A stretch of DNA of 64,000 nt, taken from contig NZ_JACSDK010000001.1 in NCBI RefSeq assembly GCF_014925385.1, forward strand, positions 310,001 through 374,000, in the 5' to 3' direction. Made by a program: the position numbers and the translations under genes. The notes beneath the pieces were generated by a model. The model was not told where the DNA came from and searched no databases. It saw nothing but the letters and a program-made list of their open reading frames with translations. Shown in pieces: positions 33,396 to 43,112 of the stretch; the first letter of the stretch is position 1, and every line of letters starts with the position of its first letter. The DNA comes from Pelagibius marinus (GTDB lineage: Bacteria > Pseudomonadota > Alphaproteobacteria > Kiloniellales > Kiloniellaceae).

Positions 33396-34961
33396 ATGAC
33401 TGCCCGTCCGGCCTCCGCTCTCGGGGCGGGGCCGCCCCTCCCCGGCCGCCGCCGCACGCCGCTGCTGTCCCTGGCGCTGGACCGGGGTTCGGCCACCGCC
33501 CTGCAGCAGCAGCTCTACGACCAGCTGCGCGAGGTGATCCTCGCCGGCGGCCTGGCGCCGGGCAGCCGCCTGCCGTCCAGCCGCGCCCTGGCGGCGGAGC
33601 TCGGTTGTTCGCGCAACACCGTGGTCACCGCCTTCGACCAGCTCTTGAGCGAGGGCTACCTGGAAGGCCAGGCGGGCTCCGGCACCTTCGTCAGCCGGGT
33701 GCTGCCGGAGGATCTGCTGGGCCTGGCCCCGGCGCGCCCAGGGCAGAAAGAGGGCAAGGCCGCGCGGGAGACGACCGATCCCAAAACCCTGCTCTCGGCG
33801 CGCGGGCAGGCCCTCACCGCCCTGCGCCGCCGCCGCCACGGGCCGGAGCGCGCCTTCCTGCCGGGCATTCCGGAGACGATGGAGTTCCCCTTCGACATCT
33901 GGACGCGGCTGCACAGCCGCCTCTGGCGCCATCCCTCGGCCAGCCTGCTGCGCCTCGGCACGCCGGCCGGCCTGCAGACCCTGCGCGAGGCCATCGCCCG
34001 TTACCTGGCCACCTTCCGCGGCATGACCTGCGACTGGCGCCAGGTGATCGTCACCACGGGCGCGCAGCAGGCGCTCGACATGATGATCCAGCTGCTGCTG
34101 GAGCCGGGCGACAGGGTGTGGATCGAGGAGCCCGGCTATCCCGGCATCCGCGGCCCGCTGATCGCCGCCGCCGCTGATCCGGTGCCGCTGCCCCTGGACG
34201 GCGAAGGCCTGATGGTTTCGCAAGGGCGCCGCCGCGCGCCGTCGGCCCGCGCGGCCATCGTCACCCCGACCCACCACTATCCCCTGGGCACCACCATGTC
34301 GCTGGCCCGCCGGCTGGAGCTGCTGGAGTGGGCGCGCGAGGCCGGGGCCTGGATCCTGGAGGACGACTACGACAGCGAGTACCGCTACGCCGGGCGGCCC
34401 CTGGCCTCTCTCTGGAGTCTCGCGGCGGGGCGTGAAGAGGCGGCGCGGGTGATCTATGTCGGCTCCTTTTCCAAGGTGCTCTTTCCCTCAATCCGCATCG
34501 GCTACCTCGTGGTGCCGGAGAGTCTCATCGACGCGGCCAGCGCCGCGCAGAGCGCGCTGGGCACCCAGCCGACGGCGGTGCTGCAGCCGGTGCTGGCCGC
34601 CTTCATCGAAGAAGGGCACTTCGCCACCCACGTGCGACGCATGCGCCGCCTCTATGCCGCGCGCCAGGCGGCGCTGGTGGCGGCGGCGGAACGCCACCTC
34701 GCCGGACTGCTGGAAGTGCCTGCCGACGACGCGGGCCTGCACCTCATGGCCTGGCTCGCACCGGAACTGGCCGCGCGGCTCGACGATCGGGCCGTGACCG
34801 AGACGGCGGCCGAAGCGGGTGTCGCGATATCGCCGCTCAGCGACTACTTCATGGGGAAACCGGATAGGCAGGGCCTGCTGCTCGGCTACGCCGCGGTGCC
34901 GGAAGACGAGATTGAAATCGGCGCAAGGCGGCTGGGCGAAGCGCTGCGGGCTTCGCGCTAG
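33396..34961 (+). CDS. MocR/PdxR-type regulator: GntR HTH fused to aminotransferase fold
   Basis: A 521-residue fusion. The N-terminal GntR winged helix (ALQQQLYDQLREVILAGGLAPGSRLPSSRALAAELGCSRNTV, about 37-80) is joined by a variable linker to a fold-type I aminotransferase domain (from about 140) with VIVTTGAQQALDMMIQLL, WIEEPGYPGIR, ILEDDYDSEYRY and GSFSKVLFPSIRIGYLV, whose Lys binds PLP. Family members such as PdxR sense PLP and control vitamin B6 genes. The divergent PNPOx-like neighbour is the obvious candidate target. Confidence 0.95.
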   Translation: MTARPASALGAGPPLPGRRRTPLLSLALDRGSATALQQQLYDQLREVILAGGLAPGSRLPSSRALAAELGCSRNTVVTAFDQLLSEGYLEGQAGSGTFVSRVLPEDLLGLAPARPGQKEGKAARETTDPKTLLSARGQALTALRRRRHGPERAFLPGIPETMEFPFDIWTRLHSRLWRHPSASLLRLGTPAGLQTLREAIARYLATFRGMTCDWRQVIVTTGAQQALDMMIQLLLEPGDRVWIEEPGYPGIRGPLIAAAADPVPLPLDGEGLMVSQGRRRAPSARAAIVTPTHHYPLGTTMSLARRLELLEWAREAGAWILEDDYDSEYRYAGRPLASLWSLAAGREEAARVIYVGSFSKVLFPSIRIGYLVVPESLIDAASAAQSALGTQPTAVLQPVLAAFIEEGHFATHVRRMRRLYAARQAALVAAAERHLAGLLEVPADDAGLHLMAWLAPELAARLDDRAVTETAAEAGVAISPLSDYFMGKPDRQGLLLGYAAVPEDEIEIGARRLGEALRASR

Positions 34962-34962
34962 C

Positions 34963-35661
34963 TCAGATCGTGCCGATCGCGCGCTTGGAGAGTTCGTGGC
35001 GGTAGGCGTCGCGGTCGTCGACGGTCTTCAGCTGGGCGAGGAAAGCCAGCAGCACTTCCTCCGGCGGCAGTTCACCGCAGAGAAAGACCTCGACGATGGT
35101 GTCCACCGAGTCATCGGCCGCGGGGACGCTGGCGTAGTCGACCAGCAGGTAGCCGATGCGCGCGACGAAGCAGCGGTCGAAGTAGGGGTCCTCTCCGATG
35201 AAGGCGTAGAAGCCTTGCGTGTGCCGGTCGCCGTTCTGGAAGCGGTAGGCGGGGCCGAGGTCCAGCGCGGCGCTGCGCGGCGCCGAGAGGTCGTCGGCAA
35301 AGGCCTCGAAGAAGCCCTGGTGGCGCAGGCTGCGCGAGGTGTTGGCGCTGAAGTGGCCGAAAATGACGCGCGAGGTACGGATGAAGCCCTTCACGTCGTG
35401 GAACGCGTAGATGTTCTCGAAAACCTGGCCCTCGCTGACGCGCTCGCGCACGGCGCTGATCTCCAGCGGGCTGTCCAGCGGCAGGGTCAGGTCGGTCTCC
35501 GCCAGGTCGATGGCCTCGGATTCCTGCGGGAAGTTGATCGGCCGGCCGCTGCCGTCGTCCTCGGGCTCTGTGGCGCAGGCGGCCAGGACCAGAAGCGCGG
35601 CCAGCGCCACCGCCCCGCCGGTCCTCTGAATTGTGATCCCTGCGCCACGCCGTTGCGCCAT
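34963..35661 (-). CDS. Predicted lipoprotein of unknown function
   Basis: A 232-residue protein with a lipoprotein signal peptide (hydrophobic about 14-27, LVLAACATEP, Cys about 29). The mature part has no motif I can assign; it contains RVIFGHFSANTSRSLRHQGFF and FYAFIGEDPYFDRCFVARIGYLLVDY and a helical end (LPPEEVLLAFLAQLKTV). It is probably tethered in the outer membrane. Its stop is one base from the stop of the convergent MocR gene. Confidence 0.75.
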   Translation of the reverse strand: MAQRRGAGITIQRTGGAVALAALLVLAACATEPEDDGSGRPINFPQESEAIDLAETDLTLPLDSPLEISAVRERVSEGQVFENIYAFHDVKGFIRTSRVIFGHFSANTSRSLRHQGFFEAFADDLSAPRSAALDLGPAYRFQNGDRHTQGFYAFIGEDPYFDRCFVARIGYLLVDYASVPAADDSVDTIVEVFLCGELPPEEVLLAFLAQLKTVDDRDAYRHELSKRAIGTI

Positions 35662-35746
35662 GACTTTGTGCTCTCTCCCTGAAGACGGACCGTGAGGTTA
35701 GCAAAGCCGCGGCCGGCTGAGAACGGCCTGGGAGGTCAACAAAGCA

Positions 35747-35777
35747 AAAGCCGGCCCCCGCGTGAGGGGCCGGCTTT
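35747..35777 (-). terminator. Rho-independent terminator after acs
   Basis: AAAGCCGGCCCC (35747-35758) pairs perfectly with GGGGCCGGCTTT (35766-35777) across a seven-base loop. On the minus strand the stem is followed by TTTTGCTTTG, just past the acs stop at 35804. It could also act on the other strand. Confidence 0.8.
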
Positions 35778-35803
35778 CCTTCGTGCCGCCATGGCGGAGG
35801 CGG

Positions 35804-37747
<1,944 letters not shown>

Positions 37748-37903
37748 GGAACGACCGGCCTCCCTGCTAGGTTCATAAGACTGGACGGCCTGCTGCCCTT
37801 CTGCCGTCTTCTTGGACTTGTCGCGATTATTTCCGCAACGGCCCCTGAAAACAAGGCTTTGCAAGTTCCGGCCTAGGTTCGACTTTGGTAGCGTTCGCGC
37901 CGG

Positions 37904-38293
37904 TTATGGGGCTTTAGGCAGTGGTTTCAGGCCCTGGAAGCACAGCAGCCCGTCGGCCTCGCGGCTGATCTCGGCCGGCTGCAGCCCGGCGCCCAGGCAG
38001 GGGCCCATCAGGCAATGGCCGTCCTCCAGCCGGAATTCCGCGCCGTGGGTGGCGCAGAGGATGTTGCCGCTGGCCTCGCTGACGAAACGGCCGCCGGAGC
38101 CGTCGAAGCCGCCCCAATCCAGCGGCGTGCCCTGGTGCGGGCAGGCGTTCACGTAGGCGTAGGCGGCCTCGCCCTCGCGCACCACAAAGAGGGACAGGGC
38201 CTCTGACCCTTCGCCAATCTCGAAGCCGCGGCCCTCGCCGTCCTCGATCTCGTCGAGGCGGCAGAGCGCGGTGCCGGCGAGGGGGTGGGTCAT
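37904..38293 (-). CDS. Rieske [2Fe-2S] domain protein
   Basis: A 129-residue soluble Rieske protein. The cluster ligands are in ACPHQGTPLDW (Cys-x-His) and LCATHGAEFRLEDGHCLMGPC (Cys-x2-His), as in ferredoxin components of ring-hydroxylating oxygenases and in NirD-like proteins. No partner oxygenase is nearby. No signal peptide or membrane anchor is visible, so it is cytoplasmic. Role not assigned. Confidence 0.92.
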   Translation of the reverse strand: MTHPLAGTALCRLDEIEDGEGRGFEIGEGSEALSLFVVREGEAAYAYVNACPHQGTPLDWGGFDGSGGRFVSEASGNILCATHGAEFRLEDGHCLMGPCLGAGLQPAEISREADGLLCFQGLKPLPKAP

Positions 38294-38339
38294 TGGGGCG
38301 GGTGGGTCATCGGGGAGGGTGGGTCACGGGAAGGGCGGC

Positions 38340-38756
38340 CTACTTCTGGGGGGTCTTGCCCATCTTGCAGATCAGCGCCCACTCCGCCTTGCCGACCGGC
38401 AGCACGGAAAGGCGCGACTGGCGCACCAGGGCCAGGTCCTGCAGGCGCGGCTCGGCCTTGATCTGCGCCAGGGTCACCGGCTCGACGAAGGGGCGCACCG
38501 CCTTCACGTCGACCATGCCGAAGCGCCCGCTCTCGTCGGTCGGGTCGGGATGGTAAAGCTTCACCACCTCGACGATGCCGACGATCTGCTTCTCGTTCAC
38601 CGAGTGATAGAAGAAGGCGAGGTCGCCCAGCTCCATGGCCTTCATGTTGTTCGAGGCCTGGTAGTTGCGCACCCCGTCCCAGCCGGTGGTCTTGGCCTTC
38701 ACCTGGTCGTCCCAGGACCAGGTGCCCGGCTCCGACTTCACAAGCCAGTAGGCCAT
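38340..38756 (-). CDS. EVE-domain (PUA-like) protein
   Basis: The 138-residue protein has the EVE fold signature MAYWLVKSEPGTWSWDDQ, WDGVRNYQASNNMKAMELGDLAFFYHSVNEKQIVGIVEV and RFGMVDVKAV. EVE domains bind modified bases in nucleic acids; this housekeeping single-domain version is common in alphaproteobacteria and related to the eukaryotic thymocyte protein THYN1. ATG at 38756 overlaps the TGA of the upstream YciI-like gene by one base, suggesting translational coupling. Confidence 0.93.
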   Translation of the reverse strand: MAYWLVKSEPGTWSWDDQVKAKTTGWDGVRNYQASNNMKAMELGDLAFFYHSVNEKQIVGIVEVVKLYHPDPTDESGRFGMVDVKAVRPFVEPVTLAQIKAEPRLQDLALVRQSRLSVLPVGKAEWALICKMGKTPQK

Positions 38757-39034
38757 CAGGGCAGCACCTTCTTGTAGGCCTTGATCTCGACCTTGTCGAA
38801 GAGGCCGGCCTTGGCGTAAGGGTCGCCGGCGGCGAAGGCCTCGGCCTCGGCGCGGTCGGCGGCCTCGATCACCAGCAGGCTGCCCAGCACCGCGTCGCCG
38901 GCGTCGCTGGTCATGGGCCCGGCGATGACGATCTGCTCCAGCTTGCTGTTCAGGTATTCGAGGTGGGCTGGGCGGTTGTCGGCCCGGACCTGGCCGTGCC
39001 CGGCTTTGTCGACGCAATAAAGAACGAAATTCAT
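38756..39034 (-). CDS. YciI-like protein
   Basis: A 92-residue dimeric alpha/beta protein of the YciI family (ferredoxin-like fold). Features are FVLYCVDKAGHGQVRADNRPAHLEYL with the family His/Arg-Asp region, VIAGPMTSDAGDAVLGSLLVIEA, and DPYAKAGLFDKVEIKAYKKV. Biochemical function of the family is mostly unknown. It is co-directional with EVE and probably cotranscribed, which is a known pairing in alphaproteobacteria. Confidence 0.92.
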   Translation of the reverse strand: MNFVLYCVDKAGHGQVRADNRPAHLEYLNSKLEQIVIAGPMTSDAGDAVLGSLLVIEAADRAEAEAFAAGDPYAKAGLFDKVEIKAYKKVLP

Positions 39035-39101
39035 GGCAGGCTCTCCCCGGATCGCCGGAAGGTGTGATGTTGAACCGCGGGGCTCGCGGCGGCGCGCGAC
39101 A

Positions 39102-40118
39102 CTATGCCGAAAAGCCCTCGGCCTTGAAAGGGCGGGCCAGCAGGGCGGCGATGGTCTCGTCCAGCGCGGCGCCGTGGTTGACCACCGCGTCGACCGCCGC
39201 GCAGATCGGCATCTCGACATTGAAGGTCCGGGCCATGGCCAGGGTCGCGGCGGCGGTGAAACGGCCTTCGACCACGCCGCGGCTGGCCGCCGTCGCGCTC
39301 GCCACGTCGGCGCCCTGGCCCAAGGCGACGCCGAAGCTGTAGTTGCGCGACTGCGTCGCCGTGCAGGTCAGCGTCAGGTCGCCCAGGCCGGCCAGGCCCA
39401 TCAGGGTTTCCGGCTTGCCGCCGCGCGCCAGCACCAGGCGTGACATCTCGGCCAGGCCACGGGTGATGAGCGCGGCGCGCGCGTTGTCGCCCAGCTGCCG
39501 CCCGGCGACGATGCCGCAGGCGATGGCCAGCACGTTCTTCACCGCGCCGGCGATCTCGGCGCCCAGCGGATCGTCGGAAAGGTAGGGCCGGAAGCTGCGG
39601 CTGCCCAGCGTCACCACCAGGCGCGCGGCGAGGTCCCGGTCCTCGCTGGCCAGGGTGACGGCAGTGGGCAGGCCGCGCGCCACCTCGGCGGCGAAGGTCG
39701 GGCCGGAGAGCACCGCCAGCGGCCGGCCGGGCAGCGCCTCGGCGGCGACTTCGGTCATCAGCAGGTTGGTCTCCGCCTCGATGCCCTTGGCGCAGAGCAC
39801 CAGCGGCACGTCGGCGTCCAGCACGCCGGCCAGATCCCCGGCCACCTTGCGCAGTGCCTGGGCCGGCACCACCAGCAGGCAAAGCCGGGCCGTCGCCAGG
39901 TCGGCCAGATCGCCGGTCGCCTCGATGTCCTCGGAGAGGGCGATGCCCGGCAGGTAGCTGGGATTCTCGTGGCGCGCGTTGATACCGGCGACCAGGTCCT
40001 TGTCGCGCCCCCACAGCAGCACCTTGTGATTCGCGCGGCAGCAGACGTGGGCGAGGCCGCTGCCCCAGGCGCCGGCGCCCACGACGGCGATGGTCAGCGC
40101 TGCGTCAGCCCCACCCAT
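39102..40118 (-). CDS. gpsA: Glycerol-3-phosphate dehydrogenase [NAD(P)+]
   Basis: This 338-residue enzyme reduces dihydroxyacetone phosphate to sn-glycerol 3-phosphate for phospholipid synthesis. Motifs are IAVVGAGAWGSGLAHVC, VPAQALR, LVLCAKGIE, VLSGPTFAAEVARGLPTAV, catalytic Lys in GAVKNVLAIACGI and MGLAGLGDLTLTCT. I choose ATG at 40118 because AGGTGG lies upstream at the right spacing; a GTG at 40127 would add three residues. The start follows the tsaD TGA after one base, so the two genes are coupled. Confidence 0.95.
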   Translation of the reverse strand: MGGADAALTIAVVGAGAWGSGLAHVCCRANHKVLLWGRDKDLVAGINARHENPSYLPGIALSEDIEATGDLADLATARLCLLVVPAQALRKVAGDLAGVLDADVPLVLCAKGIEAETNLLMTEVAAEALPGRPLAVLSGPTFAAEVARGLPTAVTLASEDRDLAARLVVTLGSRSFRPYLSDDPLGAEIAGAVKNVLAIACGIVAGRQLGDNARAALITRGLAEMSRLVLARGGKPETLMGLAGLGDLTLTCTATQSRNYSFGVALGQGADVASATAASRGVVEGRFTAAATLAMARTFNVEMPICAAVDAVVNHGAALDETIAALLARPFKAEGFSA

Positions 40119-40119
40119 C

Positions 40120-41226
40120 TCAACCACCTGCGCTCAGGCTTTCCAGCGGCCAGCGCGGGCGCGCCGCGAAGTCGAGGGGGTCGACAAGGCCAAGACCGAG
40201 GCGTTCGACCCCGGCCCAGGCGATCATCGCCGCGTTGTCGGTGCAGAGCTTCGGCGGCGGCGCCACCAGGCGGCTGCCGGCCGTGGCGGCGACGCTCTCC
40301 AGGCGCGCGCGCAGGCTGCGGTTGGCGGCGACGCCGCCGGCCACCACCAGCGGCCCCGGGGTGCCGTAGTCCTTTTCGAAGAGCGCCAGCGCCTTGGCGC
40401 AGCGCTCGGCCAGGATGTCGCCGGCCGCGGCCTGGAAGGAGGCGGCGAGATCGGCGCGCGTCTGATCGTGCCCGCCGTCGTCCCCGGCCCCGGCCAGCAC
40501 CCCGGCCCCGGCAAGTACCCCGGCCTTGTCGGCGGCGTGGCGCACGGCGGTCTTCAGGCCGGAAAAGGAGAAGTCGAGCCCGGGCCGGCCCAGCATGGGG
40601 CGCGGCAGGTCGAAGGCCGCGGGGTCGCCCTTGGACGCTGCCTGCTCCACCGCCGGGCCGCCGGGGTAGCCGAGGCCCAGCAGCTTCGCGGTCTTGTCGA
40701 AGGCCTCGCCCAGGGCGTCGTCGATGGTGCCGCCCAGTCGGCGGTAGCGTCCGACGCCCTCCACCGCCAGCAGCTGGCAATGGCCGCCGGAGACCAGCAG
40801 CAGCAGGTAGGGGAAGTCGATCGCGTCGCTGAGGCGCACGCTCAGTGCATGGCCCTCCAGGTGGTTCACCGCCAGGAAGGGCTTCTCCCAGGCCAGCGCG
40901 ATGGCCTTGGCGGTCATGACCCCGACGAAGACGCCGCCGATGAGGCCCGGTCCCGCCGTGGCGGCGATGCCGTCCAGTTCGGCATAGGTCAGGCCGGCCC
41001 CGGCCATGGCCTCCCCGACCAGGCGGTCGATGTGGTCCATGTGGCTGCGCGCGGCGATCTCCGGCACCACGCCGCCGTAGGGGCGGTGCTCGTCCAGCTG
41101 CGAGAGCACCAGGTCGGAGCAGATCTTCCCGGCGCCGCTCACCACCGCCGCGGCGGTCTCGTCGCAGGAGGTCTCGATGCCCAGGACAACCAGTTCTTCG
41201 GACGGCTTCGTCATGGCGCCGGACAT
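40120..41226 (-). CDS. tsaD: tRNA N6-adenosine threonylcarbamoyltransferase
   Basis: A 368-residue Kae1/TsaD ATPase that transfers threonylcarbamoyl to A37 of ANN-decoding tRNAs, together with TsaB/E/C. Motifs are [16 protein letters not shown], the metal site [48 protein letters not shown] and [15 protein letters not shown] near-duplicated 18-base unit (40483-40518) adds GVLAGA twice in a variable loop after [15 protein letters not shown]. It is divergent from hemC, a conserved arrangement in alphaproteobacteria. A tRNA-Thr gene lies 5 kb away. Confidence 0.96.
   Translation of the reverse strand: MSGAMTKPSEELVVLGIETSCDETAAAVVSGAGKICSDLVLSQLDEHRPYGGVVPEIAARSHMDHIDRLVGEAMAGAGLTYAELDGIAATAGPGLIGGVFVGVMTAKAIALAWEKPFLAVNHLEGHALSVRLSDAIDFPYLLLLVSGGHCQLLAVEGVGRYRRLGGTIDDALGEAFDKTAKLLGLGYPGGPAVEQAASKGDPAAFDLPRPMLGRPGLDFSFSGLKTAVRHAADKAGVLAGAGVLAGAGDDGGHDQTRADLAASFQAAAGDILAERCAKALALFEKDYGTPGPLVVAGGVAANRSLRARLESVAATAGSRLVAPPPKLCTDNAAMIAWAGVERLGLGLVDPLDFAARPRWPLESLSAGG
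40483..40518. repeat. 18-bp tandem repeat inside tsaD
   Basis: CCCGGCCCCGGCCAGCAC (40483-40500) is followed by CCCGGCCCCGGCAAGTAC (40501-40518), identical at 16 of 18 positions. In the protein it gives GVLAGA twice in an otherwise variable loop, in frame. Confidence 0.8.
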
Positions 41227-41306
41227 TACTGCCTCGGCGACCGATTGGCTATCTTCGCAAGCGCGGCGGTTTTCTTCGCCGCGCGCTTGCTCTAAAGCTA
41301 CGGGCT

Positions 41307-42257
41307 ATGACTGATACACCGCTTTTGCGCCTCGGCACCCGGGGCTCGCCGCTGGCCCTGGCCCAGGCCCACGAGGTGCGCCGACGCCTGGGCGAAGCGC
41401 AGCCCGAGCTGGCCGGCGAGGACGCCGTCGCCATCGTCGTCATCAAGACCACCGGCGACAAGATCCAGGACCGCGCCCTCTCGGAGATCGGCGGCAAGGG
41501 CCTCTTCACCAAGGAGATCGAGGAAGCCCTGCTGGCGCAGGAGATCGACGCGGCGGTGCACTCCATGAAGGACGTGCCGACCTGGCTGCCCGAGGGGCTG
41601 GTGGTCGAGCACCTGCTGCCGCGCGAGGACGTGCGCGATGCCTTCTTCTCGCCGCACGGCCCGCGGCTTTCCGACCTGCCCCAGGGCGCGGTGGTGGGCA
41701 GCGCCTCGCTGCGCCGCCAGGCGCAGATCCTCGCCGCGCGTCCCGACCTGAAGGTGGTGAACTTCCGCGGCAACGTGGCGACGCGCCTGCGCAAGCTGGC
41801 CGCGGGCGAGGTCGACGCGACGCTGCTCGCCGTGGCGGGGCTGAAACGCCTGGGCGAGGGCGACAAGATCACCGGCGCGCTGGAGCCGGAAGAAATGCTG
41901 CCGGCGGTGGGCCAGGGCGCCATCGGCCTGGAGATCCGCGCCGATGATGCGCGCACGCGGGCCTGGCTCGATGCCATCTCCTGCGCCGAGACCGTGGCGC
42001 GGGTGACGGCGGAGCGCGCGCTGCTGGCGGAGCTGGACGGCTCCTGCAAGACGCCCATCGCCGGCCTGGCGGAGTTGACCGAAGGCGGCAGGACCCTGCG
42101 CCTGCGCGGCCTCGTCGCCCTGCCCGACGGCACCAAGGTGCACGCCGCGGAGATCAGCGGCCCCGTGGAAACGGCCGCCGCCCTCGGCAGGGAGCTGGGC
42201 GCGCAGTTGAAGGCCGCCGGGGGACCTGAGTTCTTCGCCGCCATCACCGGACACTGA
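41307..42257 (+). CDS. hemC: Porphobilinogen deaminase (hydroxymethylbilane synthase)
   Basis: The 316-residue enzyme polymerises four porphobilinogens to hydroxymethylbilane in haem synthesis. Motifs are LRLGTRGSPLALAQA, TTGDKIQDRALSEIGGKGLFTKEIE, AVHSMKDVP, GSASLRRQAQ, NFRGNVATRLRKL and the dipyrromethane-binding Cys in DGSCKTPIAG. Eight bases separate it from hemD, so they form an operon. It is divergent from tsaD with an 80-base promoter region. Confidence 0.97.
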   Translation: MTDTPLLRLGTRGSPLALAQAHEVRRRLGEAQPELAGEDAVAIVVIKTTGDKIQDRALSEIGGKGLFTKEIEEALLAQEIDAAVHSMKDVPTWLPEGLVVEHLLPREDVRDAFFSPHGPRLSDLPQGAVVGSASLRRQAQILAARPDLKVVNFRGNVATRLRKLAAGEVDATLLAVAGLKRLGEGDKITGALEPEEMLPAVGQGAIGLEIRADDARTRAWLDAISCAETVARVTAERALLAELDGSCKTPIAGLAELTEGGRTLRLRGLVALPDGTKVHAAEISGPVETAAALGRELGAQLKAAGGPEFFAAITGH

Positions 42258-42265
42258 GGGAGCCC

Positions 42266-43003
42266 ATGCGCGTGCTCGTCACCCGGCCGCGCGAGGATGC
42301 CGCTTCCCTGGCGGCGGCGCTGGAAGCGCGCGGCCACGAAGCGCTGCTGGAGCCGCTGCTCACCATCACCCCGCGCGACACCGTCGACTGGCCGCAGTGC
42401 CACGCCGCCGCGCAGGCGCTGCTTGTCACCAGCGCCAACGGCGCGCGCGCCTTCGCGCGGCTCGACGCGCGCCGCGACATTCCGGTCTTCGCCGTGGGCG
42501 ACGCCAGCGCCACGGCCTGCCGCGAGCTGGGCTTCGGGCGGGTCACCTCGGCGGCGGGCGACGTCGGGGATCTGGCGGCCCTGGTGGCGGAAAAGCTCGA
42601 TCCGGCGGCGGGGCCACTGCTGCATCCCGCCGCCGGCAAGCCGGCCGGCGATCTGCAGGGGGCGCTGGCGGCGGCGGGTTTCACGGTGCTGCGCGCGGTG
42701 CTCTACGACGCCCGGCCGGCGGCGGCCCTCAGCGCGGCCTGTACCTCTTCTCTCAACGACGGGTTGATCGATGTCGTTACATTTTTCTCGCCACGCACGG
42801 CGGCCGCCTTTGTTAGCTTGGTTGAGGCGGCGGATTTGTCGCACACCTGCCGCGCGGTGACGGCACTCTGCCTCAGCGAGGCCGTGGCGGCGCGGATTTC
42901 GGGGCTTTCCTGGAGCCGCACCGTGGTTGCGGAACGGCCTGAACAGGACGCTTTGCTGGCGGCCCTCGATACCCTGGCGGGCGACAGGGCGTCGCAGGTA
43001 TAA
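42266..43003 (+). CDS. hemD: Uroporphyrinogen-III synthase
   Basis: A 245-residue HemD-fold enzyme that cyclises hydroxymethylbilane. Weakly conserved as usual, it opens with MRVLVTRPREDAASLAAALEARGHEALLEPLLTI and has LLVTSANGARAF, FAVGDASATACRELGF, LLHPAAGKPAGDLQGAL, VLYDARPA, TFFSPRTAAAFVSL and LCLSEAVAARI. Position directly after hemC confirms the call. The mitofilin gene follows after 109 bases. Confidence 0.93.
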   Translation: MRVLVTRPREDAASLAAALEARGHEALLEPLLTITPRDTVDWPQCHAAAQALLVTSANGARAFARLDARRDIPVFAVGDASATACRELGFGRVTSAAGDVGDLAALVAEKLDPAAGPLLHPAAGKPAGDLQGALAAAGFTVLRAVLYDARPAAALSAACTSSLNDGLIDVVTFFSPRTAAAFVSLVEAADLSHTCRAVTALCLSEAVAARISGLSWSRTVVAERPEQDALLAALDTLAGDRASQV

Positions 43004-43112
43004 TTTTGCGCTGCAACGTACGCGCCGGAAGCGTACAAAGGGGCGTACGACCCCGCGTTTCGGAAGCAGGCGGCGGGGCGCCATCAAAGGGAAGGTACAA
43101 CGCGCGGGAACC

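Noticed and set aside
42927-43112. Upstream extension of the mitofilin gene overlapping hemD
   Set aside because: The extension is a shadow of hemD and Arg-rich; the first ATG after hemD gives a sensible N-terminus.
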